Below are positions 1 through 6,274 of a stretch of 6,313 bases of DNA, piece after piece; the first letter of the stretch is position 1; each line of letters starts with the position of its first letter. Under the pieces are notes generated by a model. That model had not been told where the DNA came from. It made no database searches and was given only the letters and a program-made list of their open reading frames with translations. The DNA comes from Lachnospiraceae bacterium (GTDB lineage Bacteria > Bacillota > Clostridia > Lachnospirales > Lachnospiraceae): the NCBI GenBank assembly GCA_017404585.1, contig JAFRCB010000153.1, forward strand, positions 1 to 6,313, given 5' to 3'. Both the position numbers and the translations under genes were made by a program.

Positions 1-1293
1 CACATAGCATATCTTATCCTTCGTGACGGCAATCTTCACGTCACCGGAACCGGGACTTAAGAAACCGAGTATAAGATCGACCGCAGTGGACTTTCCTGCG
101 CCGGACGGTCCTGTGAGGGCTGTGATCGTGTTCTTTTTGATTTGAAATGTCACATCCTCCAGAGCAGTCTCCGAAGCACCGGCATAGGAAAAGCTTACAC
201 GGTCGAATGTAAGGGCTATTCCCTCCGGCAGGACAGCGCCGAATTCGCCGTCCGTACTGATCCGATCATCTGACCTCATTCCCGCCGACCTTTGGCGTAC
301 ATCCTCCATGACACGGTAAGCCGGAAGCGTCTCCCGAATTCCCATAATATACTCCTGAGTCGATGGAAGCAGCGGCCATATCCTCATAAATACATAGAGA
401 ACGATGACAAGATGTGAAGTCTCAATTTCAAGGAAATAGACCGCTCCGAAGAAAATCACGCTGATGAGAACAGCCTCTCCGATCGTCGACAGCATACGCG
501 GTCTTGCGACATTGTCCGCAGACATTACCATTGTATGCTCGAGATCTCTGGATGCCATGTCAAAGCGCTTCGCTTCCTCCTGCTCTATACCGTAACTCCT
601 GATCTCCTTAAAACCCGCAAGCTGGGTCTTCATCTCAGCCGTGAACTTATCGTACTGAGCGGTCAGTTTGTTTCCTATCACTTTAGAGCGCTTCGTGAAT
701 GGTCTGAAGAAGATGAAGAAAACGCCGCCCGCGCAGATGACGAAGATAGAAAGCGGCACTGACATCGCAAAAGCCACTGTGAGCTCCACAAGGGCTGTCG
801 CTATGTTGGTCAGCATGCAGAGAAAATAATTGACAGTCGTCGTAAGCCGGGGGATCTCATTCACCATAGCGTCCATGTGCCTTGCCTGGCTGCCTGTGAT
901 ATAGCTTTCCCAGGGCGTATCCATGAGACAGTTATAATACTCTTCGCGCATATCAGCCGTAAAATTCGACGCGAGCTGCATGCACTGGACCCGCATTTTC
1001 CTGTGAGCGGCAGCCTGGACCAGCATAATGACAAAGAAGAACCCAAGTACCAGAATCAGTCTTATGAGCAGCGGCTGTTCATTCAGTTTCGCTGCGGCAA
1101 GGCTGAGGCCGAACGGCAGCGTCGCGTCCGAGCTCGCCCCTCCTATATTGAGTATTCCGAGAATGGGGATCAGAGTCAGTATGGTCACGCCCTGCAGCAG
1201 TGACGAGACGATCATTAGGACCAGTGTCCACACAAAGAGGCCGGCGTCTTTCTTCAGAACGTCCCGAAGCACTGCCCCTAGTTCATGTGTCAT
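1..1293 (-). CDS. ABC exporter, fused membrane domain and ATPase (MsbA/PglK type), 3' end cut off by the window
   Basis: The frame is open from an ATG at 1293 to the window edge, giving 431 residues that begin MTHELGAVLRDVL. Six hydrophobic segments are visible: two in residues 17-110, two at about 170-220 and two at about 295-340. An ATP-binding domain follows, starting near residue 365 (LTFDRVSFSYAG), with Walker A GPSGAGKST at residues 395-403. The Q-loop, signature motif, Walker B and H-loop lie outside the window, so activity cannot be judged. This is the half-size type IV exporter architecture, which acts as a dimer in the cytoplasmic membrane and exports lipids, peptides or lipid-linked glycans. 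Its ATG overlaps the licD-like stop as ATGA, and GGGAG lies 10 nt upstream, so it is probably co-translated with the glycan genes. I infer a flippase role like that of PglK from this context; a lipid, peptide or drug exporter is equally possible from the sequence alone. Confidence 0.92.
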   Translation of the reverse strand, partial: MTHELGAVLRDVLKKDAGLFVWTLVLMIVSSLLQGVTILTLIPILGILNIGGASSDATLPFGLSLAAAKLNEQPLLIRLILVLGFFFVIMLVQAAAHRKMRVQCMQLASNFTADMREEYYNCLMDTPWESYITGSQARHMDAMVNEIPRLTTTVNYFLCMLTNIATALVELTVAFAMSVPLSIFVICAGGVFFIFFRPFTKRSKVIGNKLTAQYDKFTAEMKTQLAGFKEIRSYGIEQEEAKRFDMASRDLEHTMVMSADNVARPRMLSTIGEAVLISVIFFGAVYFLEIETSHLVIVLYVFMRIWPLLPSTQEYIMGIRETLPAYRVMEDVRQRSAGMRSDDRISTDGEFGAVLPEGIALTFDRVSFSYAGASETALEDVTFQIKKNTITALTGPSGAGKSTAVDLILGFLSPGSGDVKIAVTKDKICYV

Positions 1294-2222
1294 ATTTTTC
1301 CGTCTCCCAAATCAGCTTGATTATTATCACCGTATCCGGCCGGAGTCTCGCCATCGGCAGTCTCCTCACAGGATAAGAATTCTATCTTTCTGATATTATG
1401 CTTGTCCCGATGCCCTTCCGCCGGCGGCTTCATGTAATCGCCGTAGAATCTTGAAAGGAACTCATCATAGAGTCTCGGACCGGGCAGCATGACATCCTCA
1501 AATCTGTAGCGGCGCACATGCTCTCCTCCCCATACATTTTTGGGGACGATCTCGCGGTATGCGTAAGCCCCGAATACATTGGCACCGGTACTGCTTCCGT
1601 CCCATCCGCAGCGGTGAAGCTTTTTATCGATTTCCCAGAGGATTTCCTTCGTATCGGCTCCTCTTCCCAGATTCACTCTCTTTGCCGCCGCGATAATAAG
1701 GCGTTGGTAAAGCGGTCTTCCGGGTCTGTTCAGATTCACAAGATAATCGAAGCATGACAGATGGTATCTGAGCCTCGTCCACATGAGTGAAGTGTAGTGC
1801 AGGTAACGGAAGAACGGAATATTCGGGTTTCCGTCGAGAGGAAAAATATCGATCCACGCAGACTCGACGATCTCCCTGCCGCCGGAAGCGTTGTATACGC
1901 GAACACGGTTGTCCACGATACGGCTGAAATACCGGTTATAATCTTCCTTGATTTTAAAATTCAGGTACTCAAAATGCTCCGGAAGACCTTCTCCTCCGGA
2001 CAGGAGGTCAAACAGCCTGTCATAATCTTCTCTGGGCATGCCGATGTCAACATCGTCGTCCCAGGGGATAAAGCCTTTGTGCCTCACTGCTCCGAGCATT
2101 GTTCCCCCGATCATGTAATAGCGCAGATTCTCCTTCTCACAGATATCTGTGAATACACGGATAATCTCAAGCTCTGCCAGCTGCAGTTTTCTCAAATTGG
2201 AATGAACTTCTTCGTTATACAT
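1290..2222 (-). CDS. LicD family phosphotransferase
   Basis: The 310-residue protein shows the LicD nucleotidyltransferase-fold signature near its N-terminus: GGT at 39-41, then LGAVRHKGFIPWDDDVDIG, with the probable metal-binding acidic cluster at D55-D57 and D59. WIDIFPLDG at 123-131 and YGDYMKPP at 260-267 are the usual central and C-terminal family landmarks. LicD proteins transfer phosphocholine or related phospho-groups (ribitol phosphate or mannose phosphate in distant relatives) onto surface glycans; which group is used here cannot be read from the sequence. No signal peptide or membrane span is apparent, so it should act in the cytoplasm on a lipid-linked intermediate. The ATG is preceded by GAGAGGG with 6 nt spacing and shares one base with the upstream stop (TAATG). 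The last 25 or so residues are acidic and glycine-rich and extend beyond the conserved domain. Confidence 0.93.
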   Translation of the reverse strand: MYNEEVHSNLRKLQLAELEIIRVFTDICEKENLRYYMIGGTMLGAVRHKGFIPWDDDVDIGMPREDYDRLFDLLSGGEGLPEHFEYLNFKIKEDYNRYFSRIVDNRVRVYNASGGREIVESAWIDIFPLDGNPNIPFFRYLHYTSLMWTRLRYHLSCFDYLVNLNRPGRPLYQRLIIAAAKRVNLGRGADTKEILWEIDKKLHRCGWDGSSTGANVFGAYAYREIVPKNVWGGEHVRRYRFEDVMLPGPRLYDEFLSRFYGDYMKPPAEGHRDKHNIRKIEFLSCEETADGETPAGYGDNNQADLGDGKI

Positions 2223-3577
2223 TACTGACCCTCTCTGCGTCTTTTGAATACGCTTCCCCAGACATCCATGCGATGTGACAGCTTCTGCGGGATCGGCTTA
2301 CTCACGGTGGACTTAAGCTTCTCACCATCATTGCTCACTGCTTTCTGCTTCTGTACTGCCGCATAAGTTCCCGGGAGATTCGCAAACGCAAAAAGAATAA
2401 ACGGGTCATACCAGGACTCAAGGAAGTGGTGATCAATACAGGTCGTCGCGGCACTGAATGCAATGATCAGGGCAATTTTCGGCTGTCTTCTCTTTACTGC
2501 TCTCATCGCGATATATGCAAATGTTCCTACAGCAATCGTTGTGAGAATCGGACCGTACATGATGAGCGACTGCATGTAACCGATGTCGACAAAGTTGTAA
2601 CCGACTGTATCATTGAAGTTGATGACACCGTGTCCCTGCTGGAACAGATAGGTGCCGAACGGTTTGATCCCGAAAATAAGGACGTTATAATATGCCATGG
2701 CGATCCGGTGAGTGACAATGCCGTCGATGCGGTACCAGAAAGGAGTCCTTTTGTAGCTCATGACAAAGAAATAGACGAATACGTACAGCACAGGCATTAC
2801 CAGGGGCATAAGTTTTCCGCACCACTTCGCCTCAAAAAACTTCGTTTTCGCGTTCAGCAAAAATACGATGCCTGCCGCGGCTATCAGGATCGAGTCAACG
2901 CGGACATCGCAGAAGTACAGTATCGCCCAACCGGTCAATATGTAGATCAGAGTGTGGATCCAGTTGAACTTCTTATCAAGAATGTAGGCAAGGCCAAGAT
3001 ACGTATAGAACACACGCGCACCAAAGTCTGTGGGGTAGATAAATCCCATAGCATTTCTGGTCGTACCGTCGAAAATAATCGAGTGGCTGACGCCTGAAAT
3101 GTCATCCCCGGTCGCTCTCAGAAAGATTCGGTTCGTGATAACTCCCGTTGCCGTGAACAGAATAGTGATGCCTATAAGAAACAGTCCTATATAAGTGAAG
3201 GCTTTGACGATCCTGTCAGACCTGATTCCTCTCGCCCCAATGACGAGGAAGAAGAGATCGATACTGTAGGTATAGCCGGACGCCAGATAGCACACGATCA
3301 GCAGAAGCATCATGGCTCCGTAAAGTAAAAGCCTCTTCAGCGTGAATTTCTCGACCATAATGATCTTCACGATTACCGTTGAATATAGAAGTGCCCTGGC
3401 CATCATTCGGCTGCCGTCGCCCAGAGGCAGGAACTCTATGAACATAGTTGTCGTGAGGAAGAGAGATATATAGTAGAATCCCGCCCCGATAAAGAAGATC
3501 ATTTCGGACGGTGTGAACAGTATCGCTTTTTGTTTGTTATCAAGATATGATGCTGTCTTCACTCCTGCCTCTTTCAT
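2222..3577 (-). CDS. polytopic membrane protein, probable Wzy-like polysaccharide polymerase
   Basis: The protein has 451 residues from the chosen ATG. Roughly ten hydrophobic segments can be seen, the first around EMIFFIGAGFYYISLFL and the last around YDPFILFAFANLPG, followed by a basic, soluble C-terminal tail of about 50 residues ending RRREGQ. Number and spacing of spans, a long polar stretch before the last third, and the segment GYMQSLIMYGPI fit O-antigen/capsule polymerases, a family with little sequence conservation. The role (joining repeat units on the outer face of the membrane) is therefore inferred from topology and from glycosyltransferase neighbours; a ligase is an alternative. 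The start is uncertain: the frame is open to a TTG at 3589, the ATG at 3577 lacks a well-placed ribosome site, and a GTG at 3562 has GAGG 5 nt upstream. All options overlap the preceding transferase gene (23-50 nt). Confidence 0.75.
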   Translation of the reverse strand: MKEAGVKTASYLDNKQKAILFTPSEMIFFIGAGFYYISLFLTTTMFIEFLPLGDGSRMMARALLYSTVIVKIIMVEKFTLKRLLLYGAMMLLLIVCYLASGYTYSIDLFFLVIGARGIRSDRIVKAFTYIGLFLIGITILFTATGVITNRIFLRATGDDISGVSHSIIFDGTTRNAMGFIYPTDFGARVFYTYLGLAYILDKKFNWIHTLIYILTGWAILYFCDVRVDSILIAAAGIVFLLNAKTKFFEAKWCGKLMPLVMPVLYVFVYFFVMSYKRTPFWYRIDGIVTHRIAMAYYNVLIFGIKPFGTYLFQQGHGVINFNDTVGYNFVDIGYMQSLIMYGPILTTIAVGTFAYIAMRAVKRRQPKIALIIAFSAATTCIDHHFLESWYDPFILFAFANLPGTYAAVQKQKAVSNDGEKLKSTVSKPIPQKLSHRMDVWGSVFKRRREGQ

Positions 3578-4703
3578 CCCGGTCCGCAAGCGCTTTCACC
3601 ACGGCCCGTTTTGTATATTCTCCGGCTGATAGCAGCCGGCCAACTGCCCGCGCATTCTCCCGCAGAGCGCTGTAAGTTTTCTCATCCATGCCCCCGATGA
3701 CGTCTCTGATCTCAGAGAGAGAGCCGACCGTCACGCCGCATTCATGGGCAAGACTGTATGGGGCGAGAGCCGCTTCCTTCCAGATAATGACCGGAATACC
3801 GGCTGCCAGATAAAGTGACGTCTTATGGGGGTCGTTGATCCGCAGATATTCTCCGTAAATTCCCTCGCAGCCCTTGCAGGAAGGTCCGTCCCATACAAGC
3901 CCGAATCCGCCCTCAAGTTCATCCGCTATCTCCTCCGCAGGGAAAGATCCGTAATAAACTACGCCTTTTTCCGATTTGCGTCCGGATACTTCCAAGCCGG
4001 GCTGCGCCTGACCCGCGAAATTGACGCCGTAGAGATTCCATCTGACGTCACGGGGAAGCTGATATACATATCCTGCCTTTACAGGCGTCAGGTTTCCGGC
4101 GATGATCACGCCCTCGCTCTTATACCGCGGGCGCATCCATGCCTTGCCGCCCAGATAATCGAATATCTCAAGGTCGATCAGTTTATCGACGGGAATGCTC
4201 ATAGCCTTTCCGACCATCTTCCTCATGCGGTCATTGTGGACAATGAGCCTGTCAAAATACTTAAGACACAACACTTCCTCATAGTACTTGCGCATCCGGT
4301 TCTTCAGCGACTTGTTTCTTCGCTTTGAACCGCGGATAGCCTCGACATCGTGCAGAACGGCAATCAGAAAAACACCTCTTTTTTTAAGAGATTTGAGGAC
4401 CCGATACAGAAACAGAGAATGATTCACCGCCGGAAACTGTATCAGAAGCACGTCGCCGCGAGTGAGGTCACGCGTTTTCTTCTCCCACTCCCGCTTCGCT
4501 CTCAAGTGCTCACCAATCTGGACAATGGCAGGATGATCCATCCATCTTCCCGTATCGAAATGTATGTTCAATTCACGAAATGCTATATCTGACCCGCTCT
4601 GTGTCAGAATGCGGGTTATATCGTCTCGGGCTTTTTCGCTCGCAAGTCTCTTTTCATTATCTGTAAATGCCGTCTCGCAGGCTATGTAATAAGTGCCGCG
4701 CAA
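3540..4703 (-). CDS. glycosyltransferase, WbbI-like (beta-1,6-galactofuranosyltransferase type)
   Basis: This 387-residue soluble protein looks like a GT-B glycosyltransferase of the kind annotated as beta-1,6-galactofuranosyltransferase in enteric and Gram-positive polysaccharide clusters. Landmarks are GDVLLIQFP (83-91), LHDVEAIRG (117-125), LIVHNDRM (153-160), GLVWDG (268-273) and PHKTSLYLAAGIPVIIW (292-308), the last being the probable sugar-nucleotide site. The predicted job is transfer of one sugar, possibly galactofuranose, to a lipid-linked acceptor at the inner face of the membrane. Related members use other donors, and no UDP-galactopyranose mutase gene is visible here, so the donor is uncertain. 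The start is a TTG: the next in-frame ATG is near residue 55, while GGAGGTG sits exactly 7 nt upstream of the TTG. The 3' end overlaps the membrane-protein gene. Confidence 0.85.
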   Translation of the reverse strand: MRGTYYIACETAFTDNEKRLASEKARDDITRILTQSGSDIAFRELNIHFDTGRWMDHPAIVQIGEHLRAKREWEKKTRDLTRGDVLLIQFPAVNHSLFLYRVLKSLKKRGVFLIAVLHDVEAIRGSKRRNKSLKNRMRKYYEEVLCLKYFDRLIVHNDRMRKMVGKAMSIPVDKLIDLEIFDYLGGKAWMRPRYKSEGVIIAGNLTPVKAGYVYQLPRDVRWNLYGVNFAGQAQPGLEVSGRKSEKGVVYYGSFPAEEIADELEGGFGLVWDGPSCKGCEGIYGEYLRINDPHKTSLYLAAGIPVIIWKEAALAPYSLAHECGVTVGSLSEIRDVIGGMDEKTYSALRENARAVGRLLSAGEYTKRAVVKALADRDERGRSEDSIIS

Positions 4704-4710
4704 ATCAAAG

Positions 4711-4717
4711 CACCTCC
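4711..4717 (-). promoter_or_regulatory. strong Shine-Dalgarno that fixes a TTG start
   Basis: GGAGGTG on the minus strand, with 7 nt (CTTTGAT) between it and the TTG at 4703. It is the best ribosome site in the window and decides the start of the WbbI-like transferase, which has no nearby in-frame ATG. Confidence 0.8.
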
Positions 4718-4742
4718 GTTTTTGCCCCCTCTCAGAACAGGG

Positions 4743-5873
4743 TCATATCACGCTGAAATAAACATCAAGGATTCTTTCGGTCATGTGTCTCGATGTAAAG
4801 CGTGACATAGCTGAATCGTAAGCCCGGTCCGTCATATCACGATACAGTTCTCCTTCGCTCTCAGCAAGTTCGTTAAGAATCCCGCTCCACGCCTTCACAT
4901 CCATAGCATCATATCCCAGACAGATATCCTTCATTTCCTCATAGCCTCCGGTCTTAGATCTCGCGACCGGTACCCGCATGAAAAATCCCTCGAGAGCAGT
5001 CATGAGAAAGCTCTCCTCAGTGCTCGGAGCAAGTAAGAGATCCGACATGCCCAGAATGTCTCTGGTGTATGTCCAACCGGTAAATCGGAAATTGGAAAGC
5101 ACGCCGAGTTTTCTTAATTCCCCGACCAGAGTATTGTAGAAAGGTACCTCGCGGCTGCCGGAGCACAGAATGACCAGCCTGCTCCTCTTCTCCGGGGAAA
5201 GGGCAGCAAGCGCCCGACCAATGACAACATGATTTTTTCTGGGATCGAACCGCCCGTGCATACACGCTACGCGGCTGCCGGGAGCAATGAAAAACCTCTG
5301 CTGCAGCACGGCCTTTTCCGCATCGGTGAGCGGATGAAGTGTCGACGGGTCGACTCCGTTCGGGACGACGCGGATCTTATTCTCAGGAATGCGCAGCCCT
5401 TCCATCATGAACTGCTTTGACGCGCCGGACACGGCGATATTCATAGCGGCACCGCCGGCCAGTGCACGGTGAAAGACATCTGTCTTCAGCGACAGAGAGT
5501 GGCAGGTGAATACACACGGTACCCGAACACCCGCGCACTTGACCGCGAAAGCACTGTCCCTCCCGTGGCAGTGAATAATATCAAATCTGCTTTCCTTCAC
5601 GATTTTCTTAATAGCGGCAATACATCGCATCTGGGCAGCAGGGTTGTGATCGTTGATCGGAGCGCGGAATATCCTGCCTTTCAGCAGTTCAGCGCACATT
5701 CCGCCGTCCTCCGCCGAAGTGAGCAGATAGACACGGTGTCCCATAAGAGTGAGTTCCTTTGCAAGCGTGTATACGTGCACCGCCTCTCCTCCGGCCCTCA
5801 CTTTAGCGGACATGAGCAGAATATTCAGTTTTTTCTCTGAAGATGTTCTCATATTTGTTCTGTCTGCCCTCAT
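4743..5873 (-). CDS. glycosyltransferase family 4 (GT-B fold)
   Basis: The 376-residue protein has the standard GT4 layout. The N-terminal acceptor-side domain has AGGEAVHVYTLAKEL (27-41), the usual glycine-rich loop, and DIIHCHG (98-104). AVSGASK (147-153) and VPNGVD (170-175) mark the linker. GRFDPRKNH (207-215) opens the donor domain, and E287 and E295 form the E-x7-E motif (EESFLMTALEG) of retaining GT4 enzymes. It should transfer a sugar from a nucleotide donor to a lipid-linked glycan in the cytoplasm; the sugar is not predictable. Two starts are possible, ATG at 5873 or ATG at 5852 (MRTSSEKKL). The second keeps the whole conserved domain and gives a more normal leader from the predicted promoter, but neither has a well-spaced ribosome site. 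It is the first gene of the operon visible here; 39 bp separate it from the next gene, with no terminator between. Confidence 0.93.
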   Translation of the reverse strand: MRADRTNMRTSSEKKLNILLMSAKVRAGGEAVHVYTLAKELTLMGHRVYLLTSAEDGGMCAELLKGRIFRAPINDHNPAAQMRCIAAIKKIVKESRFDIIHCHGRDSAFAVKCAGVRVPCVFTCHSLSLKTDVFHRALAGGAAMNIAVSGASKQFMMEGLRIPENKIRVVPNGVDPSTLHPLTDAEKAVLQQRFFIAPGSRVACMHGRFDPRKNHVVIGRALAALSPEKRSRLVILCSGSREVPFYNTLVGELRKLGVLSNFRFTGWTYTRDILGMSDLLLAPSTEESFLMTALEGFFMRVPVARSKTGGYEEMKDICLGYDAMDVKAWSGILNELAESEGELYRDMTDRAYDSAMSRFTSRHMTERILDVYFSVI

Positions 5874-5886
5874 AATAGTCCATAGA

Positions 5887-5922
5887 TATTATGATTATAC
5901 TAGCATTGGGCTGAATAAGGAA
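5887..5922 (-). promoter_or_regulatory. candidate operon promoter
   Basis: On the minus strand a perfect TATAAT lies at 5899-5894, in AT-rich DNA directly upstream of the first glycosyltransferase gene. With a 17-bp spacer the -35 hexamer would be TTCCTT (5922-5917), only two matches to TTGACA, so an activator or an upstream A/T element (AATTTTT just beyond) may be needed. A start of transcription near 5887 would leave a leader of about 14 nt to the ATG at 5873 or 35 nt to the ATG at 5852. There is no TG extension of the -10 box. Confidence 0.5.
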
Positions 5923-6059
5923 GAAAAATTTTCCCATCCCGCTGTTGTGATATCGTCAGAGTGTCGCCGGGTTACAGTTCAGACAGGCTGTATCGAAGTT
6001 TCATATGCTGTCGCAAACATCATCTTCATCGAAAAACGCAGGTCCTTTACTTCGAACTT

Positions 6060-6078
6060 AAAAAAGCAAAGCTTTTTT
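6060..6078. repeat. perfect A6GC / GCT6 hairpin
   Basis: AAAAAAGC (6060-6067), loop AAA, GCTTTTTT (6071-6078): an 8-bp perfect stem with a 3-nt loop, readable on either strand. It has a terminator-like T run, but only two G-C pairs, and the T run is part of the stem, so it is not a convincing intrinsic terminator by itself. It lies 4 bases from the compound hairpin at 6083. Confidence 0.55.
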
Positions 6079-6082
6079 CGTA

Positions 6083-6143
6083 GGCGACAAGCCAAGGTGC
6101 CTGATTCGTGCCCGCACGAAATGAAGGCACTTTGGCGCCCGCC
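6083..6143 (+). repeat. 60-nt compound hairpin, possible structured RNA or palindromic repeat
   Basis: Three nested stems share one axis. The base is GGCG (6083-6086) with CGCC (6140-6143). The middle is GCCAAGGTGCC (6091-6101) with GGCACTTTGGC (6126-6136), 11 pairs including one G-U. The tip is TTCGTGC (6105-6111) with GCACGAA (6114-6120), 7 perfect pairs around CC. Internal loops are ACAA/GCC and TGA/ATGAA. The one non-Watson-Crick position is a G-U pair in plus-strand RNA but an A-C mismatch in minus-strand RNA, which mildly favours the plus strand as the folded transcript. Strand and function remain inferences. Confidence 0.6.
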
Positions 6144-6170
6144 CGACACCGAGCGTGAAACGCGAGATGA

Positions 6171-6184
6171 AGGCGGTGACGCCT
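6171..6184 (+). repeat. short hairpin with GTGA (GNRA) loop
   Basis: AGGCG (6171-6175), loop GTGA, CGCCT (6180-6184). In plus-strand RNA the loop is a GNRA tetraloop; in the other direction it is UCAC, which is not a special loop. Just before it GCGT-GAA-ACGC (6153-6163) can form a smaller 4-bp stem. Both sit next to the compound hairpin and may belong to the same element. Confidence 0.45.
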
Positions 6185-6190
6185 GCCTCT

Positions 6191-6224
6191 TAATCCGCAT
6201 TCTGCTCCATACCCTAATCTGCAT
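6191..6224. repeat. 10-bp imperfect direct repeat
   Basis: TAATCCGCAT (6191-6200) and TAATCTGCAT (6215-6224) match at nine of ten positions, 24 bp apart from start to start. The spacing is slightly over two helical turns, so both would face nearly the same side of the DNA, as paired protein sites would. Chance similarity is possible for so short a repeat. Confidence 0.3.
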
Positions 6225-6249
6225 CCCAACTTTTGGATACGAAAAAGAT

Positions 6250-6274
6250 GGCAGCATCCTTACGAATGTCTGCC
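6250..6274. repeat. imperfect hairpin
   Basis: GGCAGCAT (6250-6257) pairs with ATG-T-CTGCC (6266-6274) through 8 pairs with one bulged T, around an 8-nt loop. It overlaps the only ATG of the rejected 92-codon minus-strand frame. Nothing else identifies its role. Confidence 0.35.

Noticed and set aside
2426..3097. 223-codon plus-strand frame opposite the polymerase-like gene
   Set aside because: It is the antisense shadow of a well-supported membrane-protein gene and its translation shows no domain or membrane pattern of its own.
4704..4742. Internal terminator or promoter between the two glycosyltransferase genes
   Set aside because: The 39-bp gap contains no inverted repeat with a T run and no -10 box, only the ribosome site of the next gene.
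6060..6078. Intrinsic terminator
   Set aside because: The stem has only two G-C pairs and the T run is inside the stem rather than after it. It might help stop transcription with the neighbouring hairpin, but I cannot call it a terminator.
6171..6184. ops/JUMPstart-type element (GGCGGTAG) for RfaH-like antitermination of polysaccharide operons
   Set aside because: The plus strand reads GGCGGTGAC, which differs from the ops core and lies on the strand opposite to the operon's transcription.
5979..6257. 92-codon minus-strand frame upstream of the operon
   Set aside because: Arg/Ser-rich composition with no recognisable domain, AAGG directly abutting the ATG rather than spaced from it, and several strong hairpins inside it. 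It is better explained as a structured non-coding sequence. It may still appear as a hypothetical protein in databases if the element is repeated.
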